Shown here: in pieces, positions 53,107-62,075 of the stretch
How positions within the stretch are numbered: position 1 is the stretch's first letter
Layout: every line of letters starts with the position of its first letter
From: an uncultured Prevotella sp.
Lineage (GTDB): Bacteria > Bacteroidota > Bacteroidia > Bacteroidales > Bacteroidaceae
DNA length: 64,000 nucleotides
Reading direction: 5' to 3'
Assembly (NCBI GenBank): GCA_937889855.1
Contig: CALBYK010000248.1
Coordinates: 1-64,000 of the forward strand
The notes under the pieces: generated by a model
Database searches by the model: none
What the model saw: the letters and a program-made list of their open reading frames with translations, nothing else
What the model was told of the DNA's origin: nothing
Program-made: the position numbers and the translations under genes

Positions 53107-53544
53107 TTATTTCACTCCGGTGTGGCCGTAGCCTCCCGCGCCGCGCTCTGTCTCATCGAGCTGCTCCACCACCTCAAACTCGCCTTGCTCGTGCCTTGCG
53201 ATGACCATCTGCGCGATACGCTCGCCGGCCTCGATGGTGAAGTCCTCTGTAGATAGGTTGATGAGCAGCACTCCTATCTCGCCGCGGTAGTCGGCGTCGA
53301 TGGTGCCTGGTGAGTTGAGCACGGTTATGCCGTGCTTGAGGGCGAGACCTGAGCGCGGCCGCACCTGTGCCTCATATCCCTCGGGCAGGGCTATATAGAG
53401 TCCTGTCGGGATGATGCGCCGTTCCATAGGGCGAAGCACCACGGGTTGTTCGATGTTGGCACGCAGGTCCATGCCCGCGCTCTGCGGTGTGGCGTAGGCA
53501 GGAAGCTGCTGTGAGCCACGGTTCACTATCTTTATTTTTACCAT
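53107..53544 (-). CDS. dut: dUTP diphosphatase
   Basis: A 145-residue trimeric-type dUTPase with motifs AGMDLRA (1), [10 protein letters not shown] (3), [10 protein letters not shown] (4) and the C-terminal [10 protein letters not shown] (5). It converts dUTP to dUMP, keeping uracil out of DNA and feeding dTMP synthesis. The ATG complementary to 53542-53544 is preferred over an upstream in-frame ATG at 53571, because the latter abuts the -7 element at 53569-53576. It is divergent from dgt. Confidence 0.96.
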   Translation of the reverse strand: MVKIKIVNRGSQQLPAYATPQSAGMDLRANIEQPVVLRPMERRIIPTGLYIALPEGYEAQVRPRSGLALKHGITVLNSPGTIDADYRGEIGVLLINLSTEDFTIEAGERIAQMVIARHEQGEFEVVEQLDETERGAGGYGHTGVK

Positions 53545-53568
53545 AGTCGTATTTTTGCTTTTAAACTG

Positions 53569-53576
53569 CAAAAATA
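53569..53576 (-). promoter_or_regulatory. Promoter -7 element of the dut operon
   Basis: TATTTTTG followed by C on the minus strand, 24 bases before the preferred dut start. Confidence 0.5.
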
Positions 53577-53671
53577 CTTATTAATAATGATATAATGGAT
53601 TTTTGTGCATTAAATTTAGTTTTTTTGCTGATACGCAGCCTGAAAAATAGCAATATAGGCTTGTTGGCGGA

Positions 53672-53703
53672 ATTGCTTGGTTGACGATAATTTTGTACCT
53701 TTG
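53672..53703 (+). promoter_or_regulatory. Promoter of dgt
   Basis: ATTG at 53672-53675, 20-base spacer, TACCTTTG at 53696-53703; the dgt ATG is 49 bases downstream. Confidence 0.6.
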
Positions 53704-53752
53704 TGGCAGTCAACCGAACACAGTAATCGAAATCAGAAATAAGCAATATTAA

Positions 53753-55090
53753 ATGAACTGGCAACAACTCATATCCAACAAGCGTCTGGGGCAGGAGGAC
53801 CATCACCCGGAACGCCACGACGACCGCTCCGAGTTCAAGCGCGACTACGACCGCCTAATCTTCTCGGCGCCGTTCCGCCGCATGCAGAACAAGACGCAGG
53901 TGTTCCCGCTGCCTGGCAGTGTCTTCGTCCACAACCGTCTAACCCATTCGCTTGAGGTGGCGAGCGTGGGCATGTCACTCGGCAATGATGTGGCGCGTGT
54001 GCTCAAGGAGCGTCATCCCGAGCTTGCGGGCACGCTGTTTGAGGAAATTGGCACCATAGTGAGCACGGCATGTCTCGCTCATGACATGGGCAACCCACCC
54101 TTCGGGCATTCGGGCGAGAAAGCTATCCAGGCGTTCTTCCGCGAGGGCAAGGGAATGGTGCTGCGCGATAAGCTGAGGCCTGAGTTCTGGGAAGACCTTG
54201 TCCATTTTGAGGGCAATGCCAACACGTTCCGCCTGCTTGCCCACCGTTTCCATGGCAGGCGTGAGGGCGGTTTTGTGATGACCTATTCAACATTGGCGTC
54301 CATCGTGAAATACCCCCATTCGAGCCGTTGCGCCGGACATAAGGGCAAGTTCGGCTTTTTCTGTTTTGAGGAGCCATACTATCAGCGCATTGCCGCTGAC
54401 CTTGGCTTGCGCCGCTTGTCAGCAGACGGGGAGCCGCTGCGTTGTGCCCGCCATCCGCTGGTGTATCTTGTGGAGGCAGCGGACGACATCTGCTACGAGA
54501 TAATGGACATTGAGGATGCCCACAAGTTGCGCATCCTTTCCTTTGACGAGACAGTGGAACTGCTGCTCGGGTTCTTTGACGAGGATGCGCGTAGGCACAT
54601 CCACCGCAGGATAGAGGAGGAGCAGATAACCGACGACAACGAGAAGGTGGTGTACATGCGCGCATGTGCCATAGGAAGACTTGAGAGCGAGTGTGCCCGT
54701 GCCTTTGTGGACAACGAGGGGGCTATACTTGGCGGGACCTTTGAGGGTTGCCTCATCGACCATGTAGACCCTTCAGTGCGCGATGCATACAGGCACTGCT
54801 CGGAGGTGAGCTTCCAGCGCATATACAACTCGAAGCCAGTGCTTGACGTGGAGCTTTCGGGCTACAAGATAATGGAGACGCTGATGGGGGCACTCATGGA
54901 GGCGGCTGTCAATCCCGCCACCTATCATTCCGAGCAGCTCCGCAAGCGTTTCAGCAATCAGTATGACATCAACAGCGACGACTTCGAGACGCGTGTAATG
55001 GCGGTAGTCGACTTTATCTCGGGTATGACGGATGTCTTTGCGCTTGATATCTACCAGAAGATTCAGGGAATCTCGCTGCCAATTGTATAA
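53753..55090 (+). CDS. dgt: dGTP triphosphohydrolase
   Basis: A 445-residue HD-domain protein with NRLTHSLEVASVG (His of the metal site), AHDMGNPPFGHSGE (HD pair) and a further VEAADDICYEIMDIED motif. The family cleaves dGTP to deoxyguanosine and triphosphate and helps balance dNTP pools. It is monocistronic, with its own promoter and a strong terminator downstream, and is divergent from dut. Confidence 0.94.
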   Translation: MNWQQLISNKRLGQEDHHPERHDDRSEFKRDYDRLIFSAPFRRMQNKTQVFPLPGSVFVHNRLTHSLEVASVGMSLGNDVARVLKERHPELAGTLFEEIGTIVSTACLAHDMGNPPFGHSGEKAIQAFFREGKGMVLRDKLRPEFWEDLVHFEGNANTFRLLAHRFHGRREGGFVMTYSTLASIVKYPHSSRCAGHKGKFGFFCFEEPYYQRIAADLGLRRLSADGEPLRCARHPLVYLVEAADDICYEIMDIEDAHKLRILSFDETVELLLGFFDEDARRHIHRRIEEEQITDDNEKVVYMRACAIGRLESECARAFVDNEGAILGGTFEGCLIDHVDPSVRDAYRHCSEVSFQRIYNSKPVLDVELSGYKIMETLMGALMEAAVNPATYHSEQLRKRFSNQYDINSDDFETRVMAVVDFISGMTDVFALDIYQKIQGISLPIV

Positions 55091-55141
55091 ACTTTGGCAG
55101 CGAAAGCCGGAGCACATGCGTCACTCCAAATTCCGGATGAA

Positions 55142-55182
55142 AAAGAACGGGACAACGGCATCTTGCCGTTGTCCCGTTCTTT
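55142..55182. terminator. Bidirectional terminator between dgt and ackA
   Basis: A 19-bp perfect stem (55142-55160 and 55164-55182) with loop TCT; the stem begins AAAGAACGGG and ends CCCGTTCTTT, giving T-tracts on both strands. Confidence 0.85.
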
Positions 55183-55207
55183 ATGAGGCGTGTTATGCCG
55201 TTTTTTT

Positions 55208-56404
55208 TTACTTCTTAAGCAACGCCATAGTGTCTTTGGCAATCATCAATTCCTCGTCGGTAGGAATGACGCATACTGTGACCTTAGAGTCGGGAGCCGA
55301 GATGATGGCCTCCTCGCCGTGTACGTCGTTTGCCTTGGCGTCCATCTTGACACCGAGGAACTCCAGTCCGGAGCAAGAGTCGAGACGCACGTCGGCCTGG
55401 TTCTCGCCAACGCCGGCTGTCCACACGATGATGTCTACGCCGCCCATGGCTGCTGCGTATGCACCGATGCACTTCTTGATGCGGTACTTGTACATCTTCA
55501 GAGCCAGCTGCGCACGCTCGTTGCCTTCCTGTGCGGCAGCCTCAACGTCGCGCATGTCGGAAGAGACGCCCGAGATGCCGAGCACCCCGCTCTCCTTGTT
55601 GAGGAAGTCGGCCATCTCCTGCGGCTTCTTGCCGAGCTTGTCCATGAGGAATGTCACGGCAGACGGGTCGATGTCGCCGGAGCGGCTGCCCATCATCACG
55701 CCAGCAAGCGGCGTGAGGCCCATTGATGTGTCGATGCACTTGCCATACTTGACGGCTGTCACCGATGCACCGTTGCCTATGTGGCAGGTGATGATGCGCT
55801 GTGTCTTGATGTCGCGGCCAAGATACTCGCACACGCGCTGCGACACGTAGCGGTGGGATGTTCCGTGGAAACCGTAGCGGCGCACGTGATACTTCTCGTA
55901 CAACTCGTAAGGTACGGCGTAGAGATAAGCATAGTCGGGCATTGTGCTGTGGAAGGCGTTGTCAAACACGCACACCTGCGGAGTCTGAGGCATGAGGTGG
56001 TCGACGGCGCGGATGCCCTTCAGGTGGCCGGCGTTGTGTACCGGGGCGAGGTCGCAAAGGCTCTCGATGCCGTCCTCAACCGACTTGTCCACGATGACGC
56101 TCTTCTCGAAGAGGTCGCCGCCCTGCACGATGCGGTGGCCAACAGCGTCAATCTCGTCAAGGCTCTTGATGACGCCGATCTCCGGGTCGAGAAGACACTG
56201 GAACACGAAGTTAACGCCCTCGCGGTGGTCGGGCATGTCGTGCATGATCTTCTTCTTCTCGCCGCTGGGCAGAGTCACCTTGATGAAAGCCTCGTCGAGG
56301 CCGATACGCTCAACGCCGCCTGCTGCGAGCACGGAGTTGTCGTCCATATTGTAGAGTTTGTACTTGATAGACGAGCTACCACAGTTCAATACTAAGATTT
56401 TCAT
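55208..56404 (-). CDS. ackA: Acetate kinase
   Basis: A 398-residue acetate kinase: VLNCGSSSIKYKLY at the N-terminus, GFHGTSHRYV, HIGNGASV, and the GVMMGSRSGDIDP motif. It makes ATP from acetyl phosphate and ADP, the last step of acetate fermentation. pta lies upstream on the same strand, separated by a 144-base gap containing a composite repeat (56441-56519). Confidence 0.97.
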   Translation of the reverse strand: MKILVLNCGSSSIKYKLYNMDDNSVLAAGGVERIGLDEAFIKVTLPSGEKKKIMHDMPDHREGVNFVFQCLLDPEIGVIKSLDEIDAVGHRIVQGGDLFEKSVIVDKSVEDGIESLCDLAPVHNAGHLKGIRAVDHLMPQTPQVCVFDNAFHSTMPDYAYLYAVPYELYEKYHVRRYGFHGTSHRYVSQRVCEYLGRDIKTQRIITCHIGNGASVTAVKYGKCIDTSMGLTPLAGVMMGSRSGDIDPSAVTFLMDKLGKKPQEMADFLNKESGVLGISGVSSDMRDVEAAAQEGNERAQLALKMYKYRIKKCIGAYAAAMGGVDIIVWTAGVGENQADVRLDSCSGLEFLGVKMDAKANDVHGEEAIISAPDSKVTVCVIPTDEELMIAKDTMALLKK

Positions 56405-56440
56405 TTTTCTTTTTTGTTTTCTTTTGTTTTCTTTTCTTTA

Positions 56441-56519
56441 TAAGCCTGTCTAAGCCTTCTTAATCCAGCTAAGCCTATTTAATCGAAGCATATTACTCCC
56501 CTCCCCGGTCGGTGAGGGG
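56441..56519 (-). repeat. Composite decamer plus hairpin element, copy D3
   Basis: Units TAAGCCTGTC, TAAGCCTTCT, TAATCCAGC, TAAGCCTATT, then TAATCG (56441-56486), followed by the hairpin CCCCTC/GAGGGG (56498-56503 and 56514-56519) and a small GCCG/GCGG pairing. It occupies most of the pta-ackA gap. Confidence 0.6.
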
Positions 56520-56548
56520 ATGAGCCGTCTTAGCGGTGAGTGTGGGGC

Positions 56549-57559
56549 TTACTTCTTTGCGTCCATTGCCTGGCAAGCCGTGATGGCCACCATGTAGTAG
56601 ATGTCGTCAACAGAGCAGCCGCGTGAGAGGTCGTTCACCGGGCGTGCTATACCCTGGAGAATAGGACCGATGGCGATGGCGTCGCCAAGGCGCTGCACGA
56701 GCTTATAGCTTATGTTGCCCACCTCAAGGCACGGGACAACAAGCACGTTGGCATGGCCGGCGATGGCGCTGCCCGGAGCTTTCTTCTCGCCTACGGCAGG
56801 AACGAGGGCTGCGTCGGCCTGGAGCTCACCGTCGAGCTTAAGCTCAGGCGCGAGCTCATGGGCGAGGCGTGTGGCCTCCACTACCTTGTCTACCACCTCA
56901 TGCTTGGCAGAACCCTTTGTAGAGAAGCTGAGCATGGCAACACGCGGATCCTGTATGCCGGCAACCGAGCGTGCCGTCTGTGCCGTGCATACGGCAATCT
57001 GTGCGAGCTGCTCGGCAGTAGGAACTGGAGTCACGGCAACGTCGCCCATGACGATGATACCGTCGTCACCATACTGATGCTCGTGTGTGAGCAGGAGCAT
57101 AGCGCCGCTTACACATGTCACGCCCGGGGCGCACTTTATAATCTGCAGGGCTGGGCGCAGGGTGTCGCCCGTTGTGCTCAGTGCGCCCGAAATCTGTCCG
57201 TCGGCACCCTCGGTCTTGATAATCATGCAGCCGAGATAGAGCGGGTTCTTCACCAGCTCGCGGGCCTGCTCGATTGTCATGCCTTTCTTCTTGCGCAGTT
57301 CGGCAAGCAAGGTGGCATACTCTTCAGCCTTCGGGTTGTTGAGGGGGTCCACGATAGTGGCCTTGTCGATGTTGTGGAGGTCCCACTTCTCGGCGAGGTC
57401 CTTTATCTCCTCGGGATTGCCGATGAGGATAAGGTTGGCAAGATCGTCGGCCAATACGCGGTCGGCAGCTCTAAGTGTGCGCTCCTCTGTTGCTTCAGGG
57501 AGCACGATGCGTTGTTTGTCGCTCTTAGCGCGCGCAACAATGTGTTCAAGTAAGTTCAT
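56549..57559 (-). CDS. pta: Phosphate acetyltransferase
   Basis: A 336-residue short-form Pta lacking the N-terminal regulatory domains of the long enterobacterial enzyme. Core segments include IVLPEATEERTLRAADRVL, GALSTTGDTLRPALQIIK and the C-terminal PILQGIARPVNDLSRGCSVD. It converts acetyl-CoA and phosphate to acetyl phosphate for AckA. A -7 element lies at 57628-57635. Confidence 0.96.
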   Translation of the reverse strand: MNLLEHIVARAKSDKQRIVLPEATEERTLRAADRVLADDLANLILIGNPEEIKDLAEKWDLHNIDKATIVDPLNNPKAEEYATLLAELRKKKGMTIEQARELVKNPLYLGCMIIKTEGADGQISGALSTTGDTLRPALQIIKCAPGVTCVSGAMLLLTHEHQYGDDGIIVMGDVAVTPVPTAEQLAQIAVCTAQTARSVAGIQDPRVAMLSFSTKGSAKHEVVDKVVEATRLAHELAPELKLDGELQADAALVPAVGEKKAPGSAIAGHANVLVVPCLEVGNISYKLVQRLGDAIAIGPILQGIARPVNDLSRGCSVDDIYYMVAITACQAMDAKK

Positions 57560-57627
57560 AATTATTTTGTGAAATAATTTTGGTTTGTTTCAATACTTTG
57601 TTTAGGGGTTTTGTCACATTGACTTTG

Positions 57628-57635
57628 CAAAATTA
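57628..57635 (-). promoter_or_regulatory. Promoter -7 element of pta
   Basis: TAATTTTG followed by C on the minus strand, 68 bases ahead of the pta start codon, just after the cdaA terminator. Confidence 0.45.
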
Positions 57636-57646
57636 GTAAAAATAAA

Positions 57647-57670
57647 TGAGCTACGCATAAGCGCAGCTCA
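57647..57670 (-). terminator. Terminator of folP-cdaA
   Basis: Stem TGAGCTACGC/GCGCAGCTCA with one mismatch and loop ATAA; on the minus strand it is followed by a T-rich tract (TTTATTTTTAC). Confidence 0.65.
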
Positions 57671-57681
57671 ATATTATTGTA

Positions 57682-58455
57682 TTAAAAGTTCATTTCCTTG
57701 GACAATATATTCTCCAGCTTCTCTGCCGACAGGCGCAGCTGGAACTGCCCTTTTATGGCTACGCTGATGCCTCCTGTCTCCTCCGACACGACGACGGCGA
57801 TGCAGTCGCTGTCCTGCGAGATGCCGAGGGCGGCGCGGTGGCGCAGTCCGAGCTCCTTTGGGATGTCGTGGTTGTGGCTCACGGGCAGTATGCACCCGGC
57901 GGCTCGTATGCGCTTGCCGGTGATGACCATCGCCCCGTCGTGCAGCGGCGAGTTCTTGAAGAAGATGTTCTCGATGAGGCGCTGGTTGATGCGTGCGTCG
58001 ATTATGTCGCCCGTGTCAACGATGTCGTCGAGCCTGATTCCCCGCTCTATGACGATGAGCGCGCCAACCTTGCCGCGCGACATGTCCATGCACGCCATGA
58101 CGATGGGCATGATTGTTTCCTTGTCAACGGTGTCGGCCTTCGACTTGCTGCCCATAAAGAACCGCGCCACCGCCTTGAACCTCTGGTGCGCGCCGAGCGA
58201 GTAGAGGAAGCGGCGTATCTCCTCCTGGAATAGTACGATGAGGCCGATGACGCCCACGCTCACCAGCTTGTCCATGATGGCGCCGAGCAGACGCATCTCG
58301 AGCACCTGGCTCACGAAGAGCCACACGAGCACGAACACGATGATGCCGATGAAGACGTTGAGCGAGCGGCTCTCCTTCATCAGGCGGTAGATGTAGTAGA
58401 GCATCATTGCGACAAGGAAGATGTCGATGATGTCCTTTATTCCGAATTCAAACAT
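57682..58455 (-). CDS. cdaA: Membrane diadenylate cyclase CdaA
   Basis: A 257-residue protein with three N-terminal membrane helices (about 7-25, 32-50 and 58-76) and a DisA_N/DAC domain carrying the DGA motif (173-175, SPLHDGAMVI) and the RHRAA motif (205-209, ELGLRHRAALG). It makes c-di-AMP from two ATP at the inner membrane. It follows folP by 16 bases, an arrangement seen in other Bacteroidota, and ends before a terminator. Confidence 0.96.
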   Translation of the reverse strand: MFEFGIKDIIDIFLVAMMLYYIYRLMKESRSLNVFIGIIVFVLVWLFVSQVLEMRLLGAIMDKLVSVGVIGLIVLFQEEIRRFLYSLGAHQRFKAVARFFMGSKSKADTVDKETIMPIVMACMDMSRGKVGALIVIERGIRLDDIVDTGDIIDARINQRLIENIFFKNSPLHDGAMVITGKRIRAAGCILPVSHNHDIPKELGLRHRAALGISQDSDCIAVVVSEETGGISVAIKGQFQLRLSAEKLENILSKEMNF

Positions 58456-58471
58456 ATCTTGCCGTTGCGAA

Positions 58472-59305
58472 TTAAGAGTTTGGATTTTTGAGCTTCTCTG
58501 TTATCCGGCATGCCTCGGCAGCCTCCCTCACATCGTGCACGCGCAGTATTGACGCGCCCTTCATCAGCGAGATGGTGTTGAGCGCGGTGGTGCCATTGAG
58601 CGATGTGGTGGGGTCGCCGCCGATGAGCCTGTATATCATGCTCTTGCGTGATATGCCCACAAGCACGGGCAGCTCCAGCTCGTGCAGACGCTCGGCATGG
58701 CTCATTATCTCGTAGTTCTGCTCAAGAGTCTTGCCGAATCCGTAGCCGGGGTCGAGGATTATGTCCTTTGCGCCGAGGTCGCGCAGGCGCTGTATCTCGG
58801 CGGCGAAGTTGGCCATCATCTTCTGCAGGGTGGGTTGCACCGACATCAATATATAAGGTACGCCGAGACGGGCTACTGTCTCGAACATGTCGCCCTCCTC
58901 GTGTATGGCCTGTCCCACGATGCCGGTGAGCCCGCCTTCCGACACGTCGTTGATGATGTCGGCGCCGAACTCCTCTATGCACTGGCGGGCGATGAGCGGG
59001 CGGTAGGTGTCGACGCTCACGATGGCGTCTGGCTGTTCGCGGCGCACTATCGCCAAGGCACGCTTAAGGCGCGCCGTCTCCTCCTCCACGCTCACCACAT
59101 CGGCGCCGGGACGTGTTGAGAACGCCCCAACGTCAATTATCCTGCCGCCTTCGGCAATTATTTGGTTGGCGCGGTCGGCAATCTCTGCCTCGGTCTGCTT
59201 GCGGCTGCCTGAGAAGAACGAGTCGGGGGTGGCGTTGAGGATACCCATCACTATCGGACGGGAGAGGTCTACCAAGTGGCCTCTTACATTTATAGAATAT
59301 TGCAT
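58472..59305 (-). CDS. folP: Dihydropteroate synthase
   Basis: A 277-residue TIM-barrel enzyme with IVMGILNATPDSFFSGSR at the N-terminus, the GADIINDVSEGG strand and the C-terminal VLVGISRKSMIYRL motif. It condenses pterin pyrophosphate with p-aminobenzoate in folate synthesis and is the sulfonamide target. It heads a two-gene unit with cdaA and is divergent from murF. Confidence 0.96.
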   Translation of the reverse strand: MQYSINVRGHLVDLSRPIVMGILNATPDSFFSGSRKQTEAEIADRANQIIAEGGRIIDVGAFSTRPGADVVSVEEETARLKRALAIVRREQPDAIVSVDTYRPLIARQCIEEFGADIINDVSEGGLTGIVGQAIHEEGDMFETVARLGVPYILMSVQPTLQKMMANFAAEIQRLRDLGAKDIILDPGYGFGKTLEQNYEIMSHAERLHELELPVLVGISRKSMIYRLIGGDPTTSLNGTTALNTISLMKGASILRVHDVREAAEACRITEKLKNPNS

Positions 59306-59401
59306 GTCGTTTTTTTATATTTTGACGCAAAGGACGCAATAAAAATCGGAACAGCCAAATAATTAAATCTTTTTATAAAACACGCGAACAATAAAAATCA
59401 C

Positions 59402-59409
59402 TACCTTTG
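59402..59409 (+). promoter_or_regulatory. Promoter -7 element of murF
   Basis: TACCTTTG followed by C, 24 bases ahead of the preferred murF start. It overlaps an upstream in-frame ATG at 59407, arguing against that start. Confidence 0.55.
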
Positions 59410-59433
59410 CACAGAAGTAAAAAAACAAGCATC

Positions 59434-60795
59434 ATGGAAATATCTGAACTGTACAAAATCTTCACCGAGCATCCGGTAGTTACTACCGACTCTCGCGACT
59501 GTCCCGAGGACTCGCTCTTCTTCGCCTTGAAGGGCGCGTCGTTCGACGGCAACAAGTTTGCCTCCGCCGCCATTGAGAAGGGCTGCGCCTACGCTGTTGT
59601 CGACGAGAAGGAATATGCCCCGGCGGGCGATTCGCGCTTCATCCTTGTCGACGACTGTCTTGAGACACTCCGTCAGCTGTCGCGCTACCACCGCCGCACG
59701 CTCGGCACCCCTATCATAGGCATCACCGGCACCAACGGCAAGACCACCACCAAGGAACTCACCGCCGCCGTTCTCCGTAAGAAATACAATGTGCTATACA
59801 CACAGGGCAACTTCAACAACGACATCGGTGTGCCAAAGACGCTGCTGCGCCTTCGTCCAGAGCACGACATCGCCGTCGTGGAGATGGGCGCGTCGCACCC
59901 CGGCGACATTAAGCGGCTCGTAGAACTGGTGGAGCCCGACTATGCCATCATCACCAACGTGGGACGTGCCCACTTGCAGGGCTTCGGCTCTTTCGAGGGA
60001 GTGATAAAGACCAAGGGCGAACTGTACGACTTTATGCGCGAGCGCGACAACTGGGACGCGCCAAAGTCAAGGATAATCAATTACTGGCAGAAACGTTGCG
60101 TGTTCATCGACAATGAGAATCCGTATCTCAAGTCAATCGCCCACGGCCTCAACCTCGTGCGCTACGGATGTACAGAGAAGGAGCCGCTTTGGGTGAATGG
60201 CAAGGTGAAGAGCTGTGACCCGATGCTAAGGTTCAGCTGGGAACATCACGATGGGTCGTTCACGAGTGTGTGGCATGAAGTCCCTACTCACCTCATCGGC
60301 TCATACAACATCACCAACATGCTTGCCGCCGTGAGCATCGGGCTCTATTTCGGGGTGAAGCCCGACCTTATTGTTGATGCCCTTATGCGCTACACGCCGT
60401 CCAACAACCGCTCGCAGTTTGAGCAGACCGCTGACAACCGCCTTATCGTCGATGCCTACAACGCCAACCCTACGAGCATGGCAGCTTCGCTTAAGAACTT
60501 TGCGGAGATTGAGGCCGACGGCAAGATGGTGATTATTGGTGACATGAAGGAGCTGGGCGAGGTGAGCCACGAGGAGCACACGAAGATTATTGACCAGCTC
60601 AAGGCTTCGGACATACAGACCGTATGGCTTGTAGGCTCTGAATTTGAGCGCTGCGACACTCCCGAGGGCTTCCGCAAGTTCGACAACGTTGAGCAGGTTA
60701 AGGAGGCTATCCGTGCCGACAAGCCACGCGGACGCTACATCCTCGTGAAAGGCAGCAACAGCACCCGCCTGTATGAGTTGCCCGAGTTGCTGTAG
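59434..60795 (+). CDS. murF: UDP-N-acetylmuramoyl-tripeptide--D-alanyl-D-alanine ligase
   Basis: From ATG 59434 a 453-residue Mur ligase. The N-terminal domain recognises UDP (TTDSRDCPEDSLFFALKG), the central domain has the P-loop GITGTNGKTTTKEL and NVGRAHLQGFGS, and the C-terminal ligase domain contains DAYNANPTSMAAS. It adds D-Ala-D-Ala to the peptidoglycan precursor in the cytoplasm. The gene stands alone, divergent from folP. A GTAGGAGG-type hairpin starts inside its stop codon. Confidence 0.96.
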   Translation: MEISELYKIFTEHPVVTTDSRDCPEDSLFFALKGASFDGNKFASAAIEKGCAYAVVDEKEYAPAGDSRFILVDDCLETLRQLSRYHRRTLGTPIIGITGTNGKTTTKELTAAVLRKKYNVLYTQGNFNNDIGVPKTLLRLRPEHDIAVVEMGASHPGDIKRLVELVEPDYAIITNVGRAHLQGFGSFEGVIKTKGELYDFMRERDNWDAPKSRIINYWQKRCVFIDNENPYLKSIAHGLNLVRYGCTEKEPLWVNGKVKSCDPMLRFSWEHHDGSFTSVWHEVPTHLIGSYNITNMLAAVSIGLYFGVKPDLIVDALMRYTPSNNRSQFEQTADNRLIVDAYNANPTSMAASLKNFAEIEADGKMVIIGDMKELGEVSHEEHTKIIDQLKASDIQTVWLVGSEFERCDTPEGFRKFDNVEQVKEAIRADKPRGRYILVKGSNSTRLYELPELL

Positions 60796-60883
60796 GAGAG
60801 TAGGGTATCCTTGCCCTACCCACTCTGCCTGACTATTTATTATGCTGAATTAGAGTGGGTATGGCAGGATGCAACACCCTCCA
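60793..60883. repeat. Inverted pair of GTAGGAGG-type hairpins, copies d and e
   Basis: Copy d (from 60793, GTAGGAGAGTAGGG...CCCTACC, stem 60800-60805/60814-60819) and the inverted copy e (60852-60883, complement begins TGGAGGGTG and contains ATCCTGCCATACC) face each other across about 25 bases. AGAGTGGGT pairs with ACCCACTCT between them. Copy d overlaps the murF stop codon, so the element may end murF transcription. Confidence 0.6.
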
Positions 60884-60932
60884 ACTGTATGTTGAGAAGA
60901 TTTTGTCAAAGTTATTAGTTGCTTATAGCACC

Positions 60933-61354
60933 TCATCTGTTGCAGAAAGCCTCCCAAGCGTTCACGCCAAATATGCATAAAAGCAGCATCACTACTATTG
61001 TCAGCGCATAGACTACAGGCCGTTTTTCCGTGTAGCAGCATCTCGCCAAGACAACTGCGATACATTCGCCAACAGGTATTGGCATGGAAGGCAATGTCTC
61101 TCTGAAGTCCATGAGGCGCACGGGCACCTCTGGCAGTATAGCACCTATGCATACGGTCAATGCAACAGCCGCAGAGCTGGTGGCGTTTCCCTTTTCTTCT
61201 CTGTCAAGCATGTAATACGTGAATGCAAAAAACATATTGACTTTGCAAGAACCACAAACGAAAGCGAATGCACCGCATTAAGTGGGCATACCACAATAGA
61301 CAACAACGCTGAAGCTACAAGAATTGTAACTATTGATTTAAAGTTTGTTTTCAT
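60933..61354 (-). pseudogene. Small membrane protein gene with a frameshift in a homopolymer
   Basis: Two minus-strand frames join into one sensible protein of about 140 residues. The first (from 61354) gives a signal or membrane helix (SIVTILVASALLSIVV) and ends in LAKSICF. The second continues FFAFTYYMLDREEKGN with three further hydrophobic helices and ends VNAWEAFCNR. The break is in a run of six T on the coding strand (A at 61227-61232); one extra T would restore the frame. It has a good promoter (61384-61416). No family recognised. It may be phase-variable, decayed or a sequencing error. Confidence 0.6.
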
Positions 61355-61383
61355 AATTGTAGGTTTTTATGGTTATTATATTG

Positions 61384-61416
61384 CAAATGTAATTTTTTTT
61401 TGAACTGGCAAGCAAA
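61384..61416 (-). promoter_or_regulatory. Promoter of the frameshifted membrane-protein gene
   Basis: TTTG (complement of 61413-61416), 21-base spacer, TACATTTG (complement of 61384-61391), 29 bases ahead of the ATG at 61354. Confidence 0.6.
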
Positions 61417-61468
61417 TAGTTGCTATTTCTTCTTGTGTCCTGCTGATTTTTGTTCGAATACAATAAAT

Positions 61469-61523
61469 AAGCGACATGTTGGCTTCACTGATTATATAAA
61501 CACGTGAAGTCAATATGTCGCTT
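61469..61523 (-). terminator. Terminator downstream of the MaoC-like gene
   Basis: Arms of 20 bases (61469-61488 and 61504-61523) pair with two G.U pairs; the minus-strand 3' side continues ATTTATTGTATTC. It lies 62 bases after the stop codon. Confidence 0.65.
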
Positions 61524-61584
61524 TGGTTAATAGGAACTTCTTGTTCCTTGTTATGTTAGTTGCCCGCTTGCGCGGTGCCTTCTT

Positions 61585-62049
61585 CTACTCAAAGTAGTAG
61601 AGGAATGTCGCGATGCCGGTGAGTGCCTTCTTTGGCGACTCCTTTATCTCGATGGCGAACTTTATCTGTACCTTTGCTATGCCGCGGAGGTTCTCGATGG
61701 CGTAGAGGTCGGCGACGAGGCGGATGTGCTCGCCCGACTTCACTGCCTGGCCGAACTTCATCTTGTCCATACCGTAGTTGACCATCATCTTGAGGTTCTT
61801 CACCTCGATAATCTGGTTCCAGAGGTAGGGGAGCATAGACAATGTGAGATAGCCGTGGGCTATGGTCGACTTGAACGGGCTCTCAACGGCGGCACGCTCC
61901 GTGTCAACGTGTATCCACTGATGGTCGAGGGTAGCGTCTGCAAACTGGTTGATGCGCTCCTGCGGAAGCTCTACATAGTCGGACACTCCGATGTTCTTGC
62001 CGAGCAGAGCGGCAAACTCGTGATAACTGTTGATGATTACTTTTTCCAT
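61585..62049 (-). CDS. MaoC-like (R)-enoyl-CoA hydratase
   Basis: A 154-residue hot-dog protein with the MaoC/NodN pattern: NQFADATLDHQWIHVDTERA (catalytic Asp and His) and STIAHGYLTLSMLPYLW. It should hydrate or dehydrate an enoyl-CoA. The physiological substrate is unknown; fatty-acid or polyketide-like metabolism is possible. It lies 26 bases downstream of ndk on the same strand. Confidence 0.9.
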   Translation of the reverse strand: MEKVIINSYHEFAALLGKNIGVSDYVELPQERINQFADATLDHQWIHVDTERAAVESPFKSTIAHGYLTLSMLPYLWNQIIEVKNLKMMVNYGMDKMKFGQAVKSGEHIRLVADLYAIENLRGIAKVQIKFAIEIKESPKKALTGIATFLYYFE

Positions 62050-62075
62050 TTATTGATTTTTGTTTGTAAATTTCT

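Noticed and set aside
60850..61152. 100-codon minus-strand frame
   Set aside because: It overlaps the frame with coherent membrane helices (60933-61235) and its own composition is unlike a protein.
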